Shown here one piece after another: positions 25,301 to 31,873 of a stretch of 64,000 nucleotides of DNA; positions within the stretch are counted from its first letter, which is position 1; each line of letters starts with the position of its first letter. The DNA is taken from contig NZ_JACYXZ010000003.1 in assembly GCF_014842875.1 (NCBI RefSeq), positions 496,001 through 560,000 on the forward strand. Direction: 5' to 3'. The notes beneath the pieces were generated by a model. The model was not told where the DNA came from. It ran no database searches and saw only the letters and a program-made list of their open reading frames with translations. This stretch comes from Nocardioides donggukensis (GTDB taxonomy: Bacteria; Actinomycetota; Actinomycetes; Propionibacteriales; Nocardioidaceae). The translations under genes and the position numbers were made by a program.

Positions 25301-27118
25301 CTGGACGTAGCTGTAGGACCAGGACGTGGTGCCCGTGGCCGGGTGCCAGCTCGCCCCGTCGTCGGTGGACACCTCGACCCCGGCGACCCGGCCTCCGACG
25401 TCGCTGGCGGTGCCGGTCGCGGTCACCTGGACGCCGTTAGGCCTCGCTGCTCCGGCGGCCGGGGTGTTCACCACCGCGGTCGGCCCGGTCGTGTCGGTCG
25501 ACTTCGTCGCGGCCACCAGCCCGGACTGCAGCGTCGTGGGCTGGGCGTCCATGTCGGCCAGCAGGTTGACCTGGGCCTGTTGCATGCGCGGGTCTGCCGG
25601 CTCGGGCGCGAAGTCGGAGTCATGGACGGCGTCCAGGCCCCAGGTCCACTGGATCGATCCGGCGCTAAACACCAGCGCCCCACTGGAGGCGCGATACATC
25701 GTCAGGTGGTGCGTGGTGGTCCCGGGCGCGACGTTGTTGCCGAAGTCCTGCAGGTACTGCGGTGTCGGACCCGTCGTGGTGGAGAGCCGGATCAGCCCCG
25801 GGGGCCGGAACCCGTTGTCGACGTCCTCGTTCGACTCGTAGCCGATCGTGTGTGGTGCCAGCTGTCTGGTCGCACCGGCCGGCAGCGAGGCCAGCGGGGT
25901 GTTCCGCCACAGCCGCAGCTTTCCCTCGTCGGCATTGACCGTCACCGGGAGGTCGTCGTGGTTGACCATGTACATGGTGCCGATGAGCTCGTTCTCGGGC
26001 CTGCCGGCGCCCTGGCCCTGAGGTGCGTACCGCGGGTCCCGCCAGGTGCCCGTCCACTGCGGCGACGGGTCGATCTTCGCCTGCTCCCAGGTCTCCTTGT
26101 AGGACACGATGGTCCGATACGGCGTGTTGCTGGCGTCCGCGGAGGGCTCGTAGCGGGTCCGCCAGTACATCTCGTTGCCGGCCAGGAACATCAGGTTGAC
26201 GCCGGCGTCACGGGCGGCCTCGACGTTGGCGCGCTGGGCACCGCTCCAGTACTCGTCGTGCCCGACCGAGAGGTAGGTCTTGTGGTTGGTCAGGAGCTGG
26301 CCGCGGCGGTCGGTGTCGATCCCGGACTGGTAGCTGACGTCGTAGCCGTTGCGCTCCAGGAACCGGACCATGGGGTACTCGTTGGCGAAGAAGAAGTCCC
26401 GCCCGCCGATGCCACCCCGGGTGAGGACCGGGCGGTTGTAGGAGATCTTCGTGGCCCGGCCGTTGGCACCGCCGGTGTAGAAGTTGGAGCCGCCGTACTC
26501 GTTGTAGGCCTGCCAGGTCGTGTCGGCGGTCTGGAAGATCAGGTCGGAGTGGCTCGCGTCGTCGCGGACGACGAAGGTGATGTGGCTGGCGCCGCCCGTG
26601 TCCGGGCGGTGCAGTCGGGCGATGTAGACACCGGAGACCGCCGTCGAGGGCACGTTCCAGGACGCGGAGACCCCCCAGTTGCCGCAGTCGTAGAGCTCCG
26701 TGGACACATCGGTGATGCACTGCGGCTGGTTCTGCGGGAGCGAGGCGGAGGGGGTGACGTTGGCGATCCTCCGCGCCCCCATGCCGCCGTAGTACCCGAG
26801 CCGGTAGATCGTGACGGAGTACTGCGAGGCGTCGGTGTCGATCTTGAAGTCGACCCGGTTCCCCACGTTGACGCTGATCTCGGTGGAGAAGCCCTGGATG
26901 GAGTCGTCCCCGGCTCCGTAGAAGTCGTCCCACTCACTGGTCGGCGAGCCCGGCTTGGAGTTCTCGCACGCGATCTTGTTGCCCGACGGCCCGCAGGGGT
27001 CGGCGGCGTTCGCGGGGGCGGCCACGAGGGACGGGACGACGAGCGTGGCCGCAGCCACGGCGAGGGCGGCGACGACAGCCCTGATCCGAGTGCGGCGGGA
27101 TGACGCTGCACCTAGCAT
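22361..27118 (-). CDS. Secreted multidomain protein: DMF-amidase-like domain, Ig domains, four DUF4082 repeats
   Basis: 1585 residues. GAGG lies 7 bases before the ATG at 27118. A signal peptide ends near residue 39 (APANAAD). Residues about 45-545 resemble the C-terminal half of the N,N-dimethylformamidase large subunit, with the typical SVGHDEYWSGAQRANVEAA and FLAGNEMYWR. An Ig-like/CBM-like domain covers about 550-635. Four DUF4082 domains (about 637-795, 906-1053, 1169-1320, 1429-1580) alternate with three Ig-like domains of the bacterial Big_5 type. The repeats carry FYKG, NTGTHTG, LW, TFTGETATGWQ and NYFVDVVF. No cell-wall anchor is seen. It lies inside the polysaccharide cluster and may bind or hydrolyse a surface polymer, but this is inference. 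Confidence 0.85.
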   Translation of the reverse strand: MLGAASSRRTRIRAVVAALAVAAATLVVPSLVAAPANAADPCGPSGNKIACENSKPGSPTSEWDDFYGAGDDSIQGFSTEISVNVGNRVDFKIDTDASQYSVTIYRLGYYGGMGARRIANVTPSASLPQNQPQCITDVSTELYDCGNWGVSASWNVPSTAVSGVYIARLHRPDTGGASHITFVVRDDASHSDLIFQTADTTWQAYNEYGGSNFYTGGANGRATKISYNRPVLTRGGIGGRDFFFANEYPMVRFLERNGYDVSYQSGIDTDRRGQLLTNHKTYLSVGHDEYWSGAQRANVEAARDAGVNLMFLAGNEMYWRTRYEPSADASNTPYRTIVSYKETWEQAKIDPSPQWTGTWRDPRYAPQGQGAGRPENELIGTMYMVNHDDLPVTVNADEGKLRLWRNTPLASLPAGATRQLAPHTIGYESNEDVDNGFRPPGLIRLSTTTGPTPQYLQDFGNNVAPGTTTHHLTMYRASSGALVFSAGSIQWTWGLDAVHDSDFAPEPADPRMQQAQVNLLADMDAQPTTLQSGLVAATKSTDTTGPTAVVNTPAAGAARPNGVQVTATGTASDVGGRVAGVEVSTDDGASWHPATGTTSWSYSYVQHGQGTVPLKVRAVDDSANIGPTATRNIAVSCPCSVFGSTVPETPSANDAGDYELGLRFAPTTDGFVDGVRFYKGPANTGTHTGTLWTTQGQALARATFTGETATGWQSVTFDTPVEVTAGTTYIVSYTAPQGGYAVQPWAFASKPTVAPPLAVAGGFESPPSGVFASAGRFPDRSSRNANYFVDVLFTTLGEAPLIGTQRSPLPGSTSVPLSTTVGAKFNKPASAVSVRLEDPNGNVVSGSSTYDAGPRTVTFTPSAPLDGFVTYTATLQGQDDQGNQVSEGKTWSFTTAKPPNAPGVCPCGLFDDSTMPQVIDSGDTSAVTLGMKFSADRNGSILGVTFYKAPANKGTHTGALWTTSGSLLAQGTFTGESTAGWQTLLFDEPVPITKNTQYVASYRTNVGHWSANMDQFRNAGLSRPPLQAPREAGAYTYGTGFPSNSSSHSYLVDVVYERGAPTIAVAAQDPAPGAVSVPRGTSIKIDFTEPIQSGYSMQVEHLTGSGATPIAGATSLAPSGSRLTFVPSAKLPADADIRVRVSGVTSTEGAALADQTWTFRTRTPDGVDSQTLFSDEVPQVSAATTDGSSVELGTAFTPAKNGTITSLRFFKGIGNNGTHVGSLWSSSGVRLATVNFTNETASGWQTAVLPSPVPVTAGTTYVVSYLAPQGHYAYTPAFFADGWSKGDLSAPATNNGRYLYGSGGFPTFSHNATNYFVDVVFAPDPPTVSIDSRNPSPGATDVPRSATPSVTFSAPIEDGWAMRIEAGGATVPGSATLSANGKKITFTPSSSLAADVEHTVTLTGVVSTEGAVLGTRTWTFRTEAGTSVMTSLFEGVTPATPAANDGSAVELGAAFTPSVNGSVTAIKFFKGTGNTGTHTGRLWSASGTLLTTVTFTDETATGWQTAQLPTAVPLTAGQTYVVSYHAPNGRYAVTGAYFSSPRTVGPLTAPANNNGRYRYGSGGVFPTSSWNASNYFVDVVFRHTP
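22375..25210 (-). repeat. Four in-frame ~450-bp DUF4082 repeat units
   Basis: Units lie near 22375-22830, 23155-23610, 23955-24405 and 24740-25205, with a period of roughly 780 bases because an Ig-like domain separates them. They encode FYKG, NTGTHTG and TAGTTYVVSY-type blocks with strong conservation. Such repeats can recombine and vary in number between strains. Confidence 0.8.
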
Positions 27119-27162
27119 GGCAATACCTCTTCAGCTGGACCGAGACCGAATGGAACATCCCC

Positions 27163-27804
27163 GTGCCCGAGATCGAAACGCCCGAGGTTGACGCGCGCGT
27201 GGCCGTATCCGCCGATGTCGACGAGAAGTCCGAGATCGGGGCAGGCACGGTCGTCTGGCACCTGGCACAGGTGCGGGAGCACGCCGAGATCGGCGAGCAG
27301 TGTGTGATCGGCCGCGGCGCCTACGTGGGCCCCGGCGTCCGGGTGGGTGACCGCTGCAAGATCCAGAACCACGCTCTGGTCTACGAGCCCGCGGTGCTCG
27401 AGGACGGCGTCTTCGTCGGTCCGGCGGTGGTGTTCACCAACGACGAGTTCCCCCGCGCCGTCACCCCGGAGGGCGTGCTGAAGTCGGCCGACGACTGGGA
27501 CGCCGTCGGCGTGCTGGTCCGCGAGGGCGCCGCGATCGGCGCCCGGGCGGTCTGCGTGGCCCCGGTGAGCATCGGCCGCTGGGCGTTGGTGGCCGCCGGC
27601 GCGGTCGTTGCCGCTGACGTCCCCGACTTCGCGCTCGTGGCGGGGGTGCCCGCCCGTCGGGTCCGTTGGGTCGGCCGCGCCGGCGTCCCGCTGGAGGACC
27701 GGGGCGAGGGCAGGTTCGTGTGCCCCCGGACCGGCATGGGGTACCGCGAGGTCGATGGCCTCCTCACGGAGGACGGCGCTAGGCACGGGAGCTCTCGTCC
27801 CTGA
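27163..27804 (+). CDS. Sugar-nucleotide N-acetyltransferase, WbpD/WlbB-like (left-handed beta-helix)
   Basis: 213 residues from GTG 27163. An in-frame ATG at 27100 would overlap the start and ribosome site of the divergent giant gene, so it is less likely. Hexapeptide repeats run through the protein: GAGTVVWHLAQVREHAEIGEQCVIGRGAYVGPGVRVGDRCKIQNHALVYEPAVLEDGVFVGPAV. FTNDEFPR matches WbpD/WlbB, which N-acetylate the 3-amino group of UDP-GlcNAc(3N)A. The C-terminal LVAGVPARRVRWVG is also typical. It would act after the Gfo/Idh and DegT products. Its last 26 bases overlap the convergent GT2 gene. Confidence 0.82.
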   Translation: MPEIETPEVDARVAVSADVDEKSEIGAGTVVWHLAQVREHAEIGEQCVIGRGAYVGPGVRVGDRCKIQNHALVYEPAVLEDGVFVGPAVVFTNDEFPRAVTPEGVLKSADDWDAVGVLVREGAAIGARAVCVAPVSIGRWALVAAGAVVAADVPDFALVAGVPARRVRWVGRAGVPLEDRGEGRFVCPRTGMGYREVDGLLTEDGARHGSSRP

Positions 27805-28624
27805 GCCAGGTCGTGAAGTCGCCGGCCCGCACGGCCCGCGCCGACCTGAGCCGGGCCACGGTCGCGACCGAGAGGAACAGCGGCATCCGCAGCGCGAGCC
27901 GCGGCTCCGCGTGCGCGAGGTGTCGCAACGTGGTGAGGCTGGTCCGGGACGCCGCGGTGCGCACCCCGAGGGCACTGGCCTGGGCGTTGCCGGTCGCGAC
28001 CCGGATCCGGCGACGGAGCAGGTCCGCGAGCGTGCGCGGCGGCCGGATCACCACCTCGGCGGCCTCGACCACCCACCGCTCCGACGGTGCGAACACCTCG
28101 GAGATCCCCAGGTCGTCGCTCATCAGGGCCGGCAGGGCCTCGACCCGGGCCTGGCCCTCCTCGCTGAGCAGGTAGGCACCGCGACCGAACAGCCCCTGCC
28201 GCACCTGCGGCAGGCGCTCCCAGACGTCGTAGTACCAGGCCACCGCCCGGCTGCTGCCGGTGCGGTCGATGGAGCGGCCGGGGCCGACGGCGAGCACGCC
28301 CTTGGCTCCGAGGGCGGCGCGCAGCATCCGCAGCGACGACGCCGAGACGACGACGTCGGCGTCCAGGTGCAGTCGCGGGAACCGCGTGGCGGCGGCGTTC
28401 CCGACCGCGACGGCCTGTGCCTTGGACGGCTCCGGGATCTCCAGGACCCGGACGGCGGTGTACGCCTCGCGCACCACCGCGGCGGTCCGGTCCGTGCAGC
28501 CGTTGCACACCACGACGACCTCGAGCTCGTCCGTGCCCAGGCCGGTGTGGAGCGCGTCGAGGGTGGCGAGGATCCCCGCCTCCTCGTTGTGGGCGGGGAT
28601 CACGACGCTGGCAAGGAAGTCCAC
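27779..28624 (-). CDS. Family 2 glycosyltransferase
   Basis: 281 residues from GTG 28624, three bases after the stop of the sugar transferase gene. SVVIPAHNEEAGILATLDAL, VVVVCNGCTDRT and LHLDADVVVSA (DXD) define the GT-A fold. DDLGISEVFAPSERW is the acceptor-side acidic motif. The C-terminal helical part, rich in Arg and Leu, may associate with the membrane. It would extend the lipid-linked intermediate started by the neighbouring transferase. The donor sugar is unknown. Confidence 0.84.
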   Translation of the reverse strand: MDFLASVVIPAHNEEAGILATLDALHTGLGTDELEVVVVCNGCTDRTAAVVREAYTAVRVLEIPEPSKAQAVAVGNAAATRFPRLHLDADVVVSASSLRMLRAALGAKGVLAVGPGRSIDRTGSSRAVAWYYDVWERLPQVRQGLFGRGAYLLSEEGQARVEALPALMSDDLGISEVFAPSERWVVEAAEVVIRPPRTLADLLRRRIRVATGNAQASALGVRTAASRTSLTTLRHLAHAEPRLALRMPLFLSVATVARLRSARAVRAGDFTTWLRDESSRA

Positions 28625-28626
28625 GG

Positions 28627-30111
28627 CTAGTAGGCCCCCCGTGGACTGATGACGGCACCGACGGTGCGGCACGCGATCACGGCGTCGTCGCACAGGCGCC
28701 AGTTGTCGACGTAGTGCAGGTCCAGACGCACTGCCTGGTCGTAGGGGAGGTCGGATCGGCCACTGACCTGCCAGAGGCCGGTCATCCCCGGCTTCACGGC
28801 GAGCCGACGCCGGATGGTGTCGTCGTAGCGGGTGACCTGCTCCGGCAGGGCGGGACGGGGACCGATCAGCGACATCTCGCCGCGCACTACGTTGAGCAGC
28901 TGCGGCAGCTCGTCGAGCGAGGACCGGCGCAGGAAGCTGCCGATCCGGGTCACGCGCGGGTCGTGCCGGATCTTGAAGAGGTTCCCGTCGACCTCGTTGC
29001 GGTCGAGCAGCTCGGCCAGCCGCGCCTCGCTGTCGACGTACATCGTCCGCAGCTTGAACATCCGGAACGGCACGCCGTCCCGGCCGATCCGGGTCTGCCG
29101 GAAGACCGGGTTGCCCGGGGAGTCGATCCGGACCAGCAGGAACAGCAGGGCCAGGACGGGGAGCGCCACCCCCAGGAGCAGCACACCCCCCACCCTGTCG
29201 ATGGCCGCCTTGGCCAGACGTCCCCCCGCGGACGGCCGGCTCGGGCTGACGTTCAGCAACGTGGTCCCCAACGCCTGTGTGGCACTGACCCGGTGCGGGC
29301 TCACGAAGTCCAGCGCGCCGATGATCGCCATCGGCACCCCCGTCCGCTCCAGCCGCCAGGCTGCTTCGCGGATCAGCGCCGGATCGGTCCCGTTCGCCAC
29401 CAGCACCAGGTCCGCCCCCGAGTCCTCGACGAGGTCGGGCAGCCGGTGCAGGCCCATGGCCACGGGGGCCTCGCAGACCTGGCGCAGCGAACCGACCGAG
29501 GTCAGGCCGCTGACGACGCACCCCCCGGCCACCGTCATCGCCGGGTCCTCCGGCCAGCCGGACACCACCCGCTCGAGCGACGTCCCGTCCCCCACGACGA
29601 CCACCCGGGTCGGCCTGGCCCCACGGCTGAGACGGACGCCGAGCACCACGGCGGTCGCCATCAGAAGCATCACGGCCGCCGACAGGACGGCCTCCGACGA
29701 CACACCGGTCACCCCGGATGCCAACCCGACCGCAGCCATGGGGGGGGTGACCGCGGCCGGGAGGCCCCGCAAGGGCGGGCATCCGGGTGCGGTCGAGCCC
29801 GCACACGAGTGATAGACGGCGACGGCCCAGACGCCCAGGGCCCCCACGACGACCGGCCATCCGAGGCCGAGCACGAGGCCGACCGGGACCGATACGAGAA
29901 GTGCGAGCGGGAGCTCCTGCACCACAGGACGCCGTCGACGGGCCGGCACCGCGGCTCCGGGCCTCGCAAGGCCCGGAACCGCGACGTCCCGCTCGCGCCG
30001 TGGCGGCGGGATCAGGAGGCGACCTGCGCCTCCACCCCTCCCCGTCCCTGGCACCGTCCTGATGTCGGCGTCATGGAACGCCACCGACGGACGGATCTGT
30101 GATGCCGTCAC
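28627..30111 (-). CDS. Polyprenyl-phosphate sugar phosphotransferase (initiating transferase, WbaP/CpsE type)
   Basis: 494 residues from GTG 30111; a second in-frame GTG lies 14 codons in. The N-terminal half has several hydrophobic helices and a CoA-binding-like Rossmann domain (TRVVVVGDGTSLERVVSG). A single helix precedes the bacterial sugar transferase domain (about residues 290-490). That domain contains DSPGNPVFRQTRIGRDG, FRMFKLRTMYVDSEARL, DELPQLLNVVRGEMSLIGPRP and KPGMTGLWQVSGRSDLPYD. It moves a hexose-1-phosphate to undecaprenyl phosphate, the first membrane step for this polymer. Expression comes from the 215-base upstream gap. Confidence 0.9.
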   Translation of the reverse strand: MTASQIRPSVAFHDADIRTVPGTGRGGGAGRLLIPPPRRERDVAVPGLARPGAAVPARRRRPVVQELPLALLVSVPVGLVLGLGWPVVVGALGVWAVAVYHSCAGSTAPGCPPLRGLPAAVTPPMAAVGLASGVTGVSSEAVLSAAVMLLMATAVVLGVRLSRGARPTRVVVVGDGTSLERVVSGWPEDPAMTVAGGCVVSGLTSVGSLRQVCEAPVAMGLHRLPDLVEDSGADLVLVANGTDPALIREAAWRLERTGVPMAIIGALDFVSPHRVSATQALGTTLLNVSPSRPSAGGRLAKAAIDRVGGVLLLGVALPVLALLFLLVRIDSPGNPVFRQTRIGRDGVPFRMFKLRTMYVDSEARLAELLDRNEVDGNLFKIRHDPRVTRIGSFLRRSSLDELPQLLNVVRGEMSLIGPRPALPEQVTRYDDTIRRRLAVKPGMTGLWQVSGRSDLPYDQAVRLDLHYVDNWRLCDDAVIACRTVGAVISPRGAY

Positions 30112-30305
30112 TGCTCCCCCACCTGTCTGACGCGCCCACCCCTCGTTCCCCTGGGCACGAGAAGAGTCTTGCGCCGGGTAGGAGCGACGGGAATGGGTTC
30201 GGAGACAAGACTGGGAGGGTCACTTCGGTTACTGGGGGGCGGGTCAACTGGGCCACGCAGTCCCCAGGGGAGGGGCACTGGGGTGGCCGCAGCACACCCA
30301 CAGAA
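30112..30305 (-). promoter_or_regulatory. Upstream region of the initiating sugar transferase gene
   Basis: No gene is visible. A 7-bp inverted repeat, AGTCTTG (30165-30171) and CAAGACT (30206-30212), separated by 34 bases, and several CCCCAGGGG-like runs are the only patterns. The minus-strand promoter of the transferase must lie here, but no convincing -35/-10 pair was found. Confidence 0.3.
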
Positions 30306-30326
30306 CCCCAGAGGGCGTCCCTGGGG
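30306..30326 (-). terminator. Hairpin directly after pth
   Basis: CCCCAG (30306-30311) and CTGGGG (30321-30326) form a 6-bp stem with extra internal pairing (AGG with CCC). It starts at the base next to the pth stop on the minus strand. There are only two T residues after it, so it is a weak candidate. Confidence 0.4.
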
Positions 30327-30923
30327 TCAGGTGTTGAAGCGCTGCTGGGTCTGCGCGAGACCCTCCGTGACGAGGCACTCGACCGCGTCGGCGGCGTCCG
30401 CGACCTGGAAGGGCAGCTCCTTGCGCTGCGCCGTCGAGTAGTCCGACAGGACGTAGTCGGCGACCGGCTGGCGACCCGGGGGGCGGCCGATGCCGACCCG
30501 CACCCGGTGGAAGTCGCCGGTGCCGAGGGATCCGCGCAGGGAGCGCAGCCCGTTGTGCCCGTTGTCGCCGCCGCCGAGCTTGACCCGGAGCCGGCCGAAG
30601 TCGAGGTCGAGCTCGTCGTGGACGGCGACGATGCGCTCGGGCGGCACGCCGTAGAAGCCGGCCACGGTCGAGACCGGCCCGCCGGAGGTGTTCATGTAGG
30701 ACCGCGGGCGCATCAGCACCACGCGCGGCCCGGGCGTGCCAGGTGCCGTCACCCGACCCTCCACGACGTCGGCCTGCCGCGACCTGTGCGCCTTGAAGGG
30801 CGCTCCCATGCGGTCGGCCAGCTCCTCGCACACGAGGTGGCCGACGTTGTGCCGGTGTCGGGCATAGGTCGGGCCGGGATTCCCCAGCCCGACCACCAGC
30901 CACACGTCGGTGGTCGCGGTCAT
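30327..30923 (-). CDS. pth: Peptidyl-tRNA hydrolase
   Basis: 198 residues. The N-terminus has [21 protein letters not shown] (Asn and His of the active site). Next come [41 protein letters not shown] and [11 protein letters not shown]. It removes peptides from prematurely released peptidyl-tRNAs in the cytoplasm. It follows rplY at 37 bases, as in other Actinomycetota. Length is normal, and all expected catalytic residues (Asn, His, Asp) are present. It borders the polysaccharide cluster. Confidence 0.97.
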   Translation of the reverse strand: MTATTDVWLVVGLGNPGPTYARHRHNVGHLVCEELADRMGAPFKAHRSRQADVVEGRVTAPGTPGPRVVLMRPRSYMNTSGGPVSTVAGFYGVPPERIVAVHDELDLDFGRLRVKLGGGDNGHNGLRSLRGSLGTGDFHRVRVGIGRPPGRQPVADYVLSDYSTAQRKELPFQVADAADAVECLVTEGLAQTQQRFNT

Positions 30924-30960
30924 GGCTGGAGTATCCCGGCCCGGTGTCCGTGGGGGCGAG

Positions 30961-31641
30961 TCACTCGCCGGCGGACTCCCCGTCCTCGGTGGACTCGCCC
31001 TCGCCCGACTCGCCCGACTCGGCGTCCTCGTCGGAATCCTCGCGCTCGATGCCGGCCTCGGCCTCGGCCTCCTCGAGCTCGGCCTCGACCTCCTCGGCGG
31101 TCGGCGCGTTGGTGATGTTCACGATCAGGGTCTCCGGGTCGGTGAGCAGCGAGGTGCCCTCCGGGAGAACCAGGTCGGAGGCCAGCACCATCGTGCCGAC
31201 CTCGGCGCCCTCGATCGAGATCTCGACCCACTCGGGGATGTGCGTCGCCTCGGCCTCGACGGAGACCACCGAGTTCTCCGTCACGACCAGGGTCTCGGGG
31301 GCGGCCTCGCCGTTGAGGTGGACCGGGATGTCGACGGTGACCTTCTCACCCTTGCGGACGGCGACCAGGTCGATGTGCTCCAGGGTGCGCCGGATCGGGT
31401 CCACCTGGACCTGCTTGGTCAGGGCCAGCTGGGTCTTGCCCTCGAAGGACAGCTCGAGCAGCGCGTTGGCGCCGCCGTGCTTGAGCGCAAGCCAGGTGTC
31501 GTGGCCGGGCAGGGTCACGTGGATCGGGTCGTTGCCGTGACCGTAGATGACGGCCGGCACCTTGTCGGCGCGACGGATGCGGCGCGCGGCGCCCTTGCCG
31601 AACTCGGTGCGGGACTCGGCGGTGATCTTCTCGGCGGACAT
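30961..31641 (-). CDS. rplY: 50S ribosomal protein L25/general stress protein Ctc
   Basis: 226 residues; an AGGAGA ribosome site lies 3 bases before the ATG at 31641. The N-terminal L25 domain ([26 protein letters not shown]) binds 5S rRNA. The C-terminal TL5 domain follows (to about residue 180). A strongly acidic tail of about 45 residues (Glu/Asp/Ser rich) is a common actinobacterial extension. It lies upstream of pth, matching the conserved order. A structured leader on the minus strand precedes the gene. Confidence 0.97.
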   Translation of the reverse strand: MSAEKITAESRTEFGKGAARRIRRADKVPAVIYGHGNDPIHVTLPGHDTWLALKHGGANALLELSFEGKTQLALTKQVQVDPIRRTLEHIDLVAVRKGEKVTVDIPVHLNGEAAPETLVVTENSVVSVEAEATHIPEWVEISIEGAEVGTMVLASDLVLPEGTSLLTDPETLIVNITNAPTAEEVEAELEEAEAEAGIEREDSDEDAESGESGEGESTEDGESAGE

Positions 31642-31721
31642 GTCTCTCCTCGTGCGTGCGGGTGGTGCCAGGCGTGGTGCCTGCGGGCTGGTCGTGGGGT
31701 GCGTCGGGCCGGAGACGAGAA

Positions 31722-31754
31722 ACGCCGCGCTGGTCCGGATCGGACGCGCGGCGT
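31722..31754 (-). terminator. Strong hairpin upstream of rplY (candidate terminator or leader structure)
   Basis: A 9-bp stem, ACGCCGCGC (31722-31730) and GCGCGGCGT (31746-31754), contains a second inner stem (TCCG with CGGA). On the minus strand it is followed by TTTCTCGTC, so it may terminate transcription from the arylsulfotransferase before rplY. It lies 80 bases before the rplY ATG, so a regulatory leader role is the alternative. Confidence 0.55.
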
Positions 31755-31805
31755 GGAGCACCCGCCCTGTCGATCACGGAGTCCGCTGCGCTTCCGCAGT
31801 GCTCC
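31755..31805 (-). other. Structured RNA-like segment adjoining the terminator
   Basis: GGAGCAC (31755-31761) and GTGCTCC (31799-31805) form a perfect 7-bp closing stem around 37 bases. On the minus strand these contain a small hairpin with stem TGCG/CGCA and a GAAG loop. It is not a tRNA: it is too short and has no T arm. It may belong to the rplY leader or to the mRNA 3' end of the upstream gene. Confidence 0.35.
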
Positions 31806-31873
31806 CTCGCCGAGGCAACCCGTCGATCCTACCGACTGCGCGGTCCGGGTACCAATCGGCTCAGGTCAGCCGG

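Noticed and set aside
25058..27103. Plus-strand open frame opposite the giant secreted protein
   Set aside because: Its low-complexity Val/Gly/Arg content is the mirror of a gene with clear domains.
27100..27162. Upstream ATG as start of the WbpD-like acetyltransferase
   Set aside because: It would overlap the start codon and ribosome site of the divergent giant gene, and the extra residues are not like the family N-terminus.
31755..31805. A tRNA gene between rplY and the arylsulfotransferase
   Set aside because: The 7-bp closing stem looks like an acceptor stem, but the segment is only 51 bases and has no anticodon or T arm.
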